Assembly (NCBI GenBank): GCA_022701365.1
Contig: JAKUHH010000014.1
Coordinates: forward strand, 124,451 to 188,450
Reading direction: 5' to 3'
Source: Mycocentrospora acerina
Lineage: Eukaryota; Ascomycota; Dothideomycetes; Pleosporales
DNA length: 64,000 bases
Made by a program: the position numbers and the translations under genes. This document shows positions 45,288-56,126 of this stretch, one piece after another. The notes under the pieces are model-generated. The model was given only the letters and a program-made list of their open reading frames with translations. It was not told the DNA's origin and did no database searches. Position 1 is the stretch's first letter. Each line of letters begins with the position of its first letter.

Positions 45288-46727
45288 TTATAAGCGTCCG
45301 CTTTCTCTTCTCCCTACACCCAGGCCTCCATATCCACTTGTGCGGCTCAGCCTGTCAAATTGGCCTGGCGTCCTCTCTCCGCGGTCTCCATTCGGCATGC
45401 TCATCCTTTTTAGTGGACTGCCTTCGCGCTTGCTTGGACTCGTGTGTCGCCTCTCACCTAATCTGCTGGTGCTTCTATCTCCAAAGCCAGTTAGGCTTTC
45501 TCGTCCCCTGCTGCTGTCGTCATCGCGGTATCTCATATTGCTGGGCTTGCGCAGTGGGGAAGCGGCATGTGTGTAGACGCCTAGACTTCCTCCATCGCCT
45601 GTCCGTGGGATTGCTGGCGCGGTACGGAATGGATTTGGTGTGTAGGCTGGACGGATTGGGGAGGAGAAGTCGGCATCGGTATCGGCGGCCATCTCCGTAG
45701 CAGATGAAGTGTATCGTGCGGAGCGAGGGACCGAGGGCGTGTGTTGTGTTGAGTGGAGACCGTCTGGGTTGTACTGGCTAACATAGTTGCTGTTGGGGTT
45801 TGTGCGAAACGCGCGTTTGATGACAGTCGTGGGCGTGTACGTGACAACTTCGCTGGCGAGGTCTTTACTGCTGCCCTTGACGCCTACGCTCGAGTCCTTG
45901 TTTCCGTTCTTGCTGATTGTTTGGATGCCTACATCGCGGCCTTGCTTCCGCAGCGCGGGATGCACAAACTTGCTGTCGTACTCGTGCAGAACCTGGCGGC
46001 TGATGATGCCGTTGTCCTTGATCTGTTGCGTGAATGCGCTGCGAAGCCACCATAGGTGCAGCGATAGCAGGCTGCCGATGAAGATTGTTGTCGTAACGCG
46101 GACGCTGGGGCGGGGATCCAGAGGTGCAACAGGGAGGTTAAAGTAGTACAGGATGACGTGCAGAGGGCTGAAGAGACAGAACAACTCCAGGGCCAGTGGA
46201 TTGGGGTTCCAGACAGCAACCTCCCAGACATCGCGCGAGGCATCTGGGTGTGCGCGCGCCGCTGCCGAGTTCCTCGCAACAACATTGCGGAAGTAGGAAA
46301 GGGGCGATGCACTGGCGGGTGACGAGTCGACACGCACGCGCTGTGCAGAGGGCGTGGCGGGCGTTCTCTCAATGGGCTGCTCGAACAGCCGGTAATGCCT
46401 CTTCTTCCCAAACGCCAGCCATGCATTCATGAAGCTCGTGCTGGCCAAGACGGTGACGAGCAGATTCATCATCCACTTGAGCCATCCGGGGCCCGAAGCT
46501 TCCCTGAAGACTCCGTCGCCATCAAACTGCGAAGAGCTCTCGTTGTTGGCCTGCGCGACGACGAAGGCGATGTTCAGGCCAACACCAATGTACAGGGCGT
46601 ACGACTGCGCAAACTCTTCCCAGTCACCGCTGTTGAGATCCTCGCCAACGCGCATCAGCCAGTCGGACGGGTCCATGGCAGCCTTTATGCGCTCGGCGAG
46701 CGGTGCGCGACGGACGAGGCGCGGCAT
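45288..46727 (-). CDS. NUR1: Nuclear rim protein 1
   Basis: Inner nuclear membrane protein that, in yeast, tethers rDNA and silent chromatin to the nuclear envelope. A single exon gives 479 residues from the ATG at 46727; the frame is open further upstream, but the usual start MPRLVRRAPLAERIKA fits this ATG. Features: the N-terminal SGDWEEFAQSYALYIGVGLN block, hydrophobic segments near residues 60-75, 95-115 (WMMNLLVTVLASTSFMNAWL), 188-205 and 220-240, then a long basic, Ser/Pro-rich tail likely facing the nucleoplasm, with many SP/TP sites that could be phosphorylated. The start lies 317 bp from that of VMA7. Confidence 0.88.
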   Translation of the reverse strand: MPRLVRRAPLAERIKAAMDPSDWLMRVGEDLNSGDWEEFAQSYALYIGVGLNIAFVVAQANNESSSQFDGDGVFREASGPGWLKWMMNLLVTVLASTSFMNAWLAFGKKRHYRLFEQPIERTPATPSAQRVRVDSSPASASPLSYFRNVVARNSAAARAHPDASRDVWEVAVWNPNPLALELFCLFSPLHVILYYFNLPVAPLDPRPSVRVTTTIFIGSLLSLHLWWLRSAFTQQIKDNGIISRQVLHEYDSKFVHPALRKQGRDVGIQTISKNGNKDSSVGVKGSSKDLASEVVTYTPTTVIKRAFRTNPNSNYVSQYNPDGLHSTQHTPSVPRSARYTSSATEMAADTDADFSSPIRPAYTPNPFRTAPAIPRTGDGGSLGVYTHAASPLRKPSNMRYRDDDSSRGRESLTGFGDRSTSRLGERRHTSPSKREGSPLKRMSMPNGDRGERTPGQFDRLSRTSGYGGLGVGRRESGRL

Positions 46728-47044
46728 GGTGGGAGGTGTTGCGGCGGCGAGGTGTTGTGGTGTATGGGTGTATGGGTGTGTGAGTGTATGGGTGTATGTT
46801 ATGTTCACAACAAGGCTTGGAGAGGGCGAGGCTGATGTTCACGACATGACCTTGTCTAACCACGGAAGGCGAAACGGGCGGCGAGGACAAAAAGTCCTGG
46901 CCTCGCGAGAGACGGTCGCGACAAACAGTTAGCCGGAAGCGGCCTAGCGCGGCCCGCCATGACGACGGCCAGAGCTCCAGCCAACATCTGAGCTCGGGGC
47001 TGCAGCTCGACGACGACAAGACAAGACAGGACGAGACACTCGCC
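46728..47044. promoter_or_regulatory. Divergent promoter of NUR1 and VMA7
   Basis: A 317-bp interval between divergent starts. A GTGTATGG-type short repeat (46757-46798) lies just upstream of NUR1. No TATA box seen, consistent with housekeeping expression. Confidence 0.55.
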
Positions 47045-47653
47045 ATGGCCGCCACAGCATCGCAGTACAAGGACCGGCAGTTCCTGGCCGTCATTGGCGA
47101 CGAGGTGCGCGCATCCTCTTTCCTGCGCCCGCACAAGCAACCAAGGACTAATCGACGCAGGACACAGTAACAGGCCTCTTGCTTGCCGGCGTTGGCGTGA
47201 GCTCCCCCGTCCACAACACAGCGCGGCGTGACGGTGCTGATGCAATGACAGCACGTGACACAGCCTCCAGACAGCCAGAAGAACTTCCTCGTCGTCGACG
47301 CAAAGACGGAGAACAGTGCCATTGAGGAGGCTTTCGACAAGTTCACCACGGAGCGCAAGGACATTGCCATCTTGTTGATTAACCAGCATGTACGTCTGCC
47401 GATAAGCAGTGTCGACACGGCTTTGCAGCGATTGCGCTTGCCTTGAGATAGCAAGAGTCTCTGGGAGAGACTGCGTCGAAGTGACTCGCTGGTGCTAACG
47501 TGCGCGCCATAGGTCGCAGAGCGGATACGACACCGTGTCGAGGCGTACACGGCTGCCTTTCCCTCGCTGCTCGAGATCCCCTCCAAAGACCACCCTTACG
47601 ACCCCGAGAAGGACAGTGTCCTGAAGAGGGTGAGGAGGCTGTTTGGCGAATAG
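47045..47653 (+). CDS. VMA7: V-type proton ATPase subunit F
   Basis: Subunit of the V1 sector of the vacuolar H+-ATPase, sitting at the junction of the catalytic head and central stalk. Four exons: 47045-47104, 47161-47196, 47252-47389 and 47513-47653, all in phase 0, 124 residues, the family's usual size. The spliced protein reads YKDRQFLAVIGDEDTVTGLL, then LLAGVGHVTQPPDSQKNFLV, DIAILLINQHVAERIRHRV and a C-terminal KRVRRLFGE. The second exon encodes only 12 residues (36 bp), yet the conserved sequence across all three junctions supports it. Confidence 0.95.
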
Positions 47654-48207
47654 ATGCAACGGCAAGACCAGCGCATGGTCGTGATTCTGGACCCGAGTGG
47701 AGAGGAGACGAAGGCTGTTGTTGGCAAGTGCAACAACAATAACAACCTTGTGTATAGAGTCTTAGTAGCAACGATATCCAACTGTTGAAACATGAACAAG
47801 CCATCATGTGACACGACTCACCCTGCTTACATGACCATGTTTGTGTGTCTCTTCTCCATTAGACTATTCAATCTCTAATCAACCACTCTCGCACGAACCA
47901 CATTACTACGTTCACTTCAACGCCAACAACCCAGTCCCCTTCTTTCAAGTCATGAAAGTGTGCATTTGCTGTCGTATCTACATTATGCCTTTGCTCAACT
48001 AAAAGACCATTTTGATATCAATACCAAGGCTGCCCAATGTACAATTTCAACCATCAGAGTTCATTGCGTAACCTCAACCGCTCCTGTACAAGTTTCGCCG
48101 CTGGCCCAGACATCTCAAACTTGCGCTTGCCAATCTTGATACCTCCATCTCCCGTCCTGTAGCTGGCTTAGACGCCGCGTCCGTCCTGCTAGCTAAAAAA
48201 AAAACAA
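47654..48207. terminator. Convergent 3' intergenic region
   Basis: About 550 bp between the convergent stops of VMA7 (+) and the NPC2-like gene (-). An A-run (48195-48204) lies next to the NPC2 stop. No gene seen. Confidence 0.5.
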
Positions 48208-48890
48208 TTACCGATGGAACGCAACCCTGGCCGTCAGGCAGGTGATCTTGTCGCCGTCTTCCGTGACCACATCGGCAAGAACAGTGTAGGTGCCCTGTGC
48301 ACTGTCAGTGTTTGCGTTTTCATTCACGTGCGTCCAACTATGACTGCAAAGCCATTCTGCGCAGAGAGGCTTCTGCCTGCACGTACCGGAGGAATCTCCC
48401 TGGGAAGATCTACGTCCTTGGTCAACGTCATCTCGCCCTTTTCCAACGGGCAGTCGAGGTCGCCCTTCTTGACCGTGTCGCATCCGTCTGCTTGCTGGTT
48501 GATCAGGGTAATCAGGCCATACTTGACCTGGAGATGCATCTTAAAGCCCTCGCCAACTTGCTCCTTGAAGGTGCCGCTGGCCTTGATGCTGAGCGTCGAG
48601 CCGCTGGGATAAGTTAGCCATGTCGCAGTGTCGTGTCGCGTATTGCGCGCGACAAGAGGAAGGCCGAGAAGACGACAGGAGGATTAGACGCACGGCTTGG
48701 GGGGGTTGGGGTCCAGGTCGACATTGTCGATGATTAGAATGTCGTCTGAGGGGTCGTTGCAAAAGTACAGCGGGTTGTCGCCGGGCACCTTGTACTCTTC
48801 CTGGACGGTGACCTGGCTGGGCAGCCACGTCGAGCGCGCCGAGACGCTGAGCGCGCTGGTCGCGGCGAGGAGGAGCGTGGTGAGCTGCAT
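48208..48890 (-). CDS. NPC2: NPC2/ML-domain phosphatidylglycerol/phosphatidylinositol transfer protein
   Basis: Small secretory or vacuolar-lumen lipid carrier (ML domain) that moves sterols and phospholipids. Exons 48890-48694, 48603-48387 and 48294-48208 give 166 residues. Residues 1-18 (MQLTTLLLAATSALSVSA) form a signal peptide. The mature part has the family's YKVPGDNPLYFCNDPSDD block, CDTVKKGDLDCPLEKGE and a C-terminal ITCLTARVAF. The visible Cys residues fit the conserved disulfides. The splices join PNPPKP to GSTLSIKASG and PREIPP to GTYTVLADV. No intron or frame problem. Confidence 0.93.
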
Positions 48891-49892
48891 GGCGGGCGGT
48901 GAGCTGCGTCGGGGGCGTGTTTGGTGTGGCTGCTAGGACGGAGCAACTATTGATGCGGTTTCGGACAATCGTCGACGGCAATCGTGGTGATCGGGTTCTA
49001 GAGGCAGGCGGAGAGCTGCAGAGGTCGATGAGATAGTGGTTGTGGTTGGAGCTTGCATGAGGCTGGGGCGAGCTACGTGCCAGCGCCACTGCCTGTGCTC
49101 GCTCGTCATCGGGTCATCTGGGCCAAACCCCTGCTAGCTGCTTTGGGGCAGATGTTTAACATTCACTCCTGGGACCAAGGCTTTTATGTTTTCTTTGTTC
49201 GGCACTCGCGTGCTACTACTCATCCCTCGGTTTTTTGGGTCGCCTGGGTCTGGAGCGGTGAGAGAGAGCTGGAGACGGAAGCCGAGATCCGCCAAACAGC
49301 CGACTGTGCTTTGATCCAGACAAACAACAAAGACCTTGCTTGCCCTTACCCAGTGTGCACACCATCTTCAACCAGAAACCCATGGCCTCGCCCGACATCT
49401 CCGATCCTGTGCTCATGTCTGCACACGTCTGCTTGCTACGCTATTGAATCATTCGCCGGCGCAGTTTCCAAGACCCCTAACGACTGCATCTTTAGCTTCT
49501 CCGAAAATCTACGATAAAACTCTGGGAGCCATGTTGACTGACACGTTCTGCCTTCCAGCCACCATGCAGGTACATGGGGAATATCTGTCATCCGAACCAA
49601 GGGGGAGTGCCGTCTACCGGAACTCCGCCACCACAATCGCTTTGATGCTCAAGTCTACCAGATTTTGATGCACCTTGGCACCAAAATTTAGACTTTTGAG
49701 ATCCACACTATCTGTCATGGACCAGTGCTCAAAGGCGATTCCAAAATACACCACATTTGAACTACTCCTGCACCAATGACCTTCACGCAACTAAAGAAGG
49801 AGCATCATCTAGCTCAGCCACACCCGCAGTCCGATCGTGAGCATTGTTAAACGTTCCTATTTAACCAACTATGCTTCCCCTGTGGCTTCGGT
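48891..49892. other. Intergenic
   Basis: About 1 kb between divergent starts of the NPC2-like gene and the pseudokinase gene. Several frames exist on both strands but none resembles a protein family. It presumably contains both promoters. Confidence 0.5.
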
Positions 49893-52429
49893 ATGGATCT
49901 TTTTCCCAACGCAATGGCCTGCATCGAGCTGTCGTTTACCGTCACCAAAGCGTCGATTCTCGTGTCGACGTCTGATGTCCAAACACATCCTGCACAGAGC
50001 GACATCAAGGTCCTCCTGCGAGAGTTGACCTGGCTCAAGACACTACTCAAAGTCATTGCCAGAGATGCGGATATTGTGACCATCTTCCCGAAGACGACAC
50101 AGGAGCACATCGCCGGAGTCGTCCTCAACTGCGAGCTTGTCCTTGCCGGAATTGGGAGCGCGCTTGACAAGCACACTGACAACAAGGTTGCGAATCAACT
50201 CAAATGGGTTTTGACTGGCGTCGACAACATTGCCAAGGTTCGACTGCATCTTGAAGGGCAAAAACCTGCCCGAAAGATCCCGCTCGATGCGGTTACCTTG
50301 TATGTCATCTCAGTCTGAGCAGTCATTTGGAAACACAAGGTCTGACTGCCAGATAGGTCCATTGCAACAGATACCACAGTTGTGACTGGTGGCTTCCTTG
50401 ACGACACAGCCGCCACTGACAAATGCGCCTCGAACATTGTCGCTGAAATTACCAAACTACGGAAAGATCTTGGAGCGGATCAAACTAGTATCAACTTATT
50501 TACGCTTAGAAGGCCATCCGTGCAACATCCAGTCGACGTTCCTGGACCGGACACATCACCTTCCACTCCACCGCCTGCTTTGGATGTTGAAAAGGGACAG
50601 CCGGAAGGCCAGTCGTCACCCATTACTCCGGACCGAGTAAGCACACCTACCGAATCAAAATTGCCGCCTTCAGCATCATTGCCACCCCCACGCGTATCAT
50701 CTTTCAGATCTGCCAGACCGCGTTCCCCCACTCCATCTGCAAAAGTAAGATTCGCTGAAGTTGCATCGGATGATTCCGCATCAGTACTTTCATTTGCAAG
50801 AAGCATTACTACAGACGAGCCCCTCTCAGATGAGCCCCCTCTAGACAATACACCTCCTGAAGCACCAGTTGCTGGGTCTGACGATGCCGATGAACTCAAC
50901 TACCAGATGAAGCATTCGTGGACGCAACAGTTGAACAGGGGACGTTTGAGGGCTAAAGTAGACAGTGAAGGAGAGCGGAGTCATTCAGCCCCGCTTATCA
51001 GACGTGCATTATCAGACTCGCAGCGCAAGAAAGAGGCCGAGTCTGAATCTGCAAGCATAGGAATAGAGAAACAGCGAGCTACTATGATGCGATTTGACGA
51101 GATTCGACGCCGACGACGGGATTCGGCAGCAAACAGCTTCAGCCAAAAGAGTGTGTCGATTAGCAGCGATGAAAACAGTGGGTCACCCCTCAGTGACAGG
51201 CTAGTTCCAAACTGGATGAACCCTATCGACATGAACGGACAAGAGCCATATCCTGTCACAATTGCTGGTTTTGACTGCACATGGGCGGTGCGGAAGACTA
51301 TCGGCCTAGGCTCGAGAGCTACGGTCAATATTTGCGAACATCAGCGATCCGGTCAATTGGTGAGTCGAGAAGAAGACGTAGTTTGCTATCAGATGTCTAA
51401 TATACAGTCCAGGCTGCTGTGAAGATCTACAGAAGAACGCGCCAACGGGATGGCTTCCTCCCAGACAAGCGCCTAAATCGCGAAATCACTCTGCTGAGCA
51501 TTCTTGACCATCCTAACATTGTTCAGTATCAGTATTCTGGACAAATGGGTCAGTACCAGTTCATCCTCCTTGAGCATGTGCCCAACGGTACCTTGGCAAA
51601 CTACTTCGCCACCAACAAAGACTTGGGAGAAAAACAGGTCCGCAAGCTCGCTCGACAGATTGGCAGCGCTTTGTTATATTGTCACACAAACCTCATCGTC
51701 CATGGAAGTCTAAATGCGGACAAGGTCCTCATCACTAGTACCGGGGATGCTAAGATTGCAGGGTTTGGAAGCAGTACGTTCAGTAACGATAGAGGCTATG
51801 AAGTTGACACCTCTGCGTATGGTATAATGCTGTGGAATATGATGTCAAAAGACAAGCCAGTCCAGTTTGAGGATATTCTGAGAAACCAGCTTTCGCCGCC
51901 AAACTCATGGGGTATGTTGATGCTCCCACCACAATCTTCTGATTTGTCTTCATTAACTGACTTTATCCTTATAGGTTGTTACTTCCTTCTCCAAAACCTG
52001 CTTCATAAGGATTCTGCACAAAGATACGATTTGAGGACTGCAATGAACGACCCATGGATGCGATCAGGTTATCCAGGAGCAGTCCAGTCTTTGGTACCTT
52101 CACGAGCTCCCCCTGCGACACCGCTCGGTAACAGCGCGATACAAAAGATCAACGATCTAGGTATTCGTTCATTATCAGAGGAACTTAACGAGCTGCTCAA
52201 CTCTCCAAAGTACCGTCTAGCGGCGAGCGAATGGCATAAGCGCAAGCGAGAACCCGTGGTTGCGAAGAAACGCGGCCTATTGGACTTCATGTCGAAAGAC
52301 AGGTCGGCCAAGGAAACCTCTGATTCTTTCCACCTCCAGTTCGATCTTCGCGAACACTTGTCTGTTCCGACTTTGGCGGTGTACTACCTCGTGCAGGAGA
52401 AGAAGCCGCTAGGAGCTCAACGTACATGA
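49893..52429 (+). CDS. Predicted pseudokinase with STAND-like N-terminal region
   Basis: Exons 49893-50299, 50357-51359, 51413-51911 and 51975-52429 give 787 residues. Residues 1-165 are helical, with ACIELSFTVTKASILVS and VLNCELVLAGIGSALDKHT, resembling N-terminal signalling domains of fungal STAND/ankyrin proteins (a similarity by eye). Residues about 170-430 are a Ser/Pro-rich disordered linker with many SP/TP sites. A protein-kinase fold follows (about 440-685): glycine loop TIGLGSRATVN, beta-3 AAVKIY with K474 retained, EITLLSILDHPNIVQY. The catalytic loop is HGSLNADKVLI instead of HRDLKxxN (H567), and the DFG position reads AGFG (586-589), so both the catalytic Asp and the metal-binding Asp are missing. 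The C-terminus ends LSVPTLAVYYLVQEKK, like KIN1/MARK-family tails. It should be catalytically dead. Confidence 0.85.
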
Positions 52430-54143
52430 GGCGTGCCAGACATGGACTCGGGCTCGGGATCGGGTAGGAGTTCCGGATCGAGCCCGCATTAGCTTACCAT
52501 GACTGGGTGAAAATCATGACTAGCAGAATGCTGCTGACGTCGCTCAACTGCAACTTTGGTCCAACTACTGCATATACAGCAGGCGAAGACGCTAGAGAAC
52601 AACCGTCCATGTCGATCCATGGGGAACACAGTCAAAGACCCACGTACTCTTCATGAGACTGATTGGACCATTCTGAAGCATTCAGACACCATGGCATCTC
52701 CCGAATCCAATCGAAAACTTAGTCACCACTTTGAAGATCGCGCAACCCACCAAAGCATAGCAGTCTAGACCGGGGAGCACTATTGATGCTCCTGGGGGTA
52801 AAAAAAAAAAGCCCTGCAAAACACTGTCTGGTTATCATAGTGTTCTAATTCTCTGTTTATATCTATGGCCTGAAGTTTGATACTCTTAATCCTTTTATCC
52901 TTTGGATGTTGAGACGATAGAAAAGGAAGCATCTTTCACATGATAAAGCAACACTATATAGGTATACCAGTCTTTGTTTCTTTCTTTTTTGGAAACGAAA
53001 GAAAAACTGGTTTTTCGATGTATGAATAATAGACTAGAATATTTCGGTTTTCACGAGCTGCTCTTCTGGAAAGATGTATGTGTGTGTGTGTGCATATATA
53101 TGCGTGGAACGCATTAGCGCCGACGGATCTCCTTCTGAGAGGGGGATGGGTGATGGGAGCACCGCTGAGCTCGGTGGGAGGAGGTAGTTGTATGTATGTA
53201 GAGGGCTGTAGGGTGCTGTAATGATACCTAAGAACTTTGGCGTCTTCCAACATTTTGTTGGGTCAAGTGCGCTGAAACTCACTCCTGCCTTGTCTTGTCT
53301 TGCTTTGCTTTGCTTTGCTGATGTAGTTGGTATTCTTTTCTTCTCACTGCAGACTGCATGTATTGCCAAGCTGGGAGTTTTGTGTATTCACAAGTAGGAG
53401 GCAGTGTCTAGGCCCTGAACTTCCAAGTGGGAATGTAAACAGCTGGAACTTCCCACTCATACAACTAAGCCAATAGTAAAGTAATTCTGACACTCCCTTC
53501 CCTTGACATAGAAAAGAGAGATAATTGCCCTCCCCCCCCCCAGGCTGGAGAAACATGAGCGCGTGATACAGCTCTCTTGATAGGGTAGCAGAATTGTGAT
53601 GCTATAGTTACGAGGCTTAGTTTTCCACACAGTTGTTAAGCTTCTCACCACTATAGGGATTTGGTGGTTCCTGTGAGAGAATTTGTGAATGGATGGGTGA
53701 GTTATGAGTCCTGAGTTGTGGGACGTGTATTGGGATGAGGATAGGTTATTCTAATAATGCGACTGAGATTGAAGAGTGATTTAGAAGCTTTTTGATAAGG
53801 TTGAGATAAAAGGGGGTTGTTAGGGCTGATGAAATATCGATGCGACTTCATGTACACACATTATTAGCCCAGCGCGAGAATGGACTCCTGCGAGCAAACA
53901 TGTTTGTGAACAAAAAAATATTCGATGAATTAACTCTGGTTAATGAGCTTTGAAGATCTGTTCTGGAAATGGCGGTTAGATGGCACGTTTTATTTCATCA
54001 CCGGTTGAATCATGTTATTGACAATATTCGAAACAAATACCAATTGGCCTCTGCTACTAAAAGCTAGTAAACTGATATAATCCTACATAAAAATATTGCA
54101 TCGTATTTTTAAAATGTCGCTCTCGATCTTAACAACACAATTG
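52430..54143. other. Intergenic
   Basis: About 1.7 kb without a supported gene. Contains a poly-A run (52801-52810), a short GT run (53078-53090), a TTGCT/TTGTC repeat (53285-53320) and a poly-C run (53531-53540). Confidence 0.5.
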
Positions 54144-54832
54144 CTACTGCTTAGTGAACCTCCCATCGGAGCTGTGCGTGATCTTTACAACCCCGCCATC
54201 ACTAGCTACGTCGAATTCAATAAAATCAGGATTATTTCTGGGGTCAATAACCACGCCCTTTTCGTGCCGGGATACCCCCAATTTGTACTTGGTACTGGGC
54301 TGAATGGTGTATGACGCCGAGGGTTGTGGAACAAAGACCACTGCAGGCGCGCCATTTTCACCGCCAAAACCAGCGACCCAATTTCCTGCAAGTATAGACA
54401 TTAGTTGGGTCGTGATGAAGCAATTGAACATATAGACTCACCCCACTTAGCATCATTCTGTTCGAATGACGAAGTGACGATCTGGAACGCTTTGTCGTTG
54501 TCTGTTCTTCCAAGTTCGGCTCTTGCAAACGTTGGCACCATTCCATCGGCCTCAAGCTGTATGGAAGCTCCTAAGTTGATCTTGTGGACTTCGGATATTT
54601 GTACGCCTGTTCGATCTTGCAATCTGCCCATAGACGTGCCTGCCATGGCGTGGTAACTGTTGGTCACTTTAAACTGGACTTTTGAATCTGACGGGCAGGC
54701 GAGATACTGTAGAACAACTGGAAAGACTTCAGGCTGGCTGTTCCCAGTGATAGTTGGCGACCCGTTGAACAGGACGTATCGTTGGAAATCGCCTGACTCG
54801 TTGGTGATGCGTATGGTATAGTTCTCGGCCAT
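54144..54832 (-). CDS. Small conserved fungal protein of unknown function
   Basis: Exons 54832-54442 and 54385-54144 with a 56-bp intron (GTGAGT...GCAG) give 210 residues; the splice joins NDAKWG to NWVAGFGGENGAP. There is no signal peptide or membrane segment. Alternating hydrophobic/polar strands (YTIRITNESGDFQRYVLFNG, KVQFKVTNSYHAM, YKLGVSRHEKGVVI) suggest an all-beta cytosolic protein. The start MAENYTIRITNESG resembles a set of short uncharacterised fungal proteins I have seen, but I cannot name a function. It is isolated, with over 1 kb of gene-free DNA on each side. Confidence 0.75.
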
Positions 54833-56126
54833 ATTGCGAATTAGATTTATCTTTGAGTTCTGGACGACAGAGTAGAAAAATTGCTGGGTCGAATGGAGGG
54901 TTTTGTTTCAGAGATAATTCAGGGTTTACGCCATGATTGGAGGGAACAAGAAACGAGACCCTACGTATATGGCGTATTCCTTAGCGTTCCACTCCTTAGA
55001 CTCGCTTCTAGAATACCTTTCGACCCAATTGGTTTCCAGCTGGCTAAAATTCCTGCATGAGCTGAAATACCTAGTTTACAGACCGTGTCATGTCGATCAT
55101 GCAAGCTACGACGTGGTTGTGGTTAAGCCATAGCTGTGTGCTCATACTCCGGAGATGTATGATTTGATCGGCTGGACTTGGCCGCGTCTAAATCAGATGG
55201 ACTAGGGCTGGGTAGTACGATTTAAAGGATACACCAAACTATTTTGAGCAGGCCAGTAGCTATTCTCTTCGCATGTAACGATAAATATTGCTTTTTGTCA
55301 ACGGCTTTTGCATAGCTTTGTAGGATACACTTAGAAACTAGTACTCGCAACAAGCTACGCGACTCGACGTGAAGACTGAAATTGGTGGTAGATAAATCTA
55401 CCAATTGGAAGCTTCATCCATAATGGAGTTGGTAGCACCAATCATATGTAGGAGCCGAACACAAAGCAAGACTTTCTGCCTAAGGTAAAACGCCTGTGCC
55501 GAACAGAAATATCTTGTACAGTTGAATGTTCGACTTCTGTTAAAAACACTAGATCTCCTTTGTTGAAGAATTCACATTACTCAAACAGTTGATCGGATTG
55601 ATACCTATCAACTTTGTATAAACTTTACACCCTTTTTTCCAGCAATAGCGTTGTGGTAATGAAGCAAGGGAAGCCTATCATCAAAGTAAAAAAATCCCCA
55701 CCAAGGTTTCTTAACTACCGTACCCGATGGAGCAAGGTAAAATTACTTGCATTCAAAAATGAGTTAATCCAAGATAATTGAACTAAATTTGTTGTGTAGT
55801 GAGGTATCAATGTAGAGTACTTAGCGGATGTCCTTCCTTCACGTACTTCAGACCATCAAAAAAATTCTAATAATTCTAGCATTCCATAGCCGGCAAGCTA
55901 CGTACTTACTTATTATCTAACACAACCTCAATGCACAAATTGCAACTACATCACACCCATTTTGGGTCATTGCTGTCGTGACACTAGTCTGTGATTGGCT
56001 CGAACCATGCTCATGTTCCAAGCAGTTTCTAGCGCGTGACTTGTGCACCGTCGAGGAAATCGTCAATTACCTCCTGACCTCGGGTAAGCCACTTCATCCT
56101 AATGTGTTTCTGAAGTAGGCATTCTC
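54833..56126. other. AT-rich intergenic
   Basis: About 1.3 kb, AT-rich, with only short frames. It contains the upstream regions of the small protein (-) and the Zn2Cys6 regulator (+). No mobile element recognised. Confidence 0.5.
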
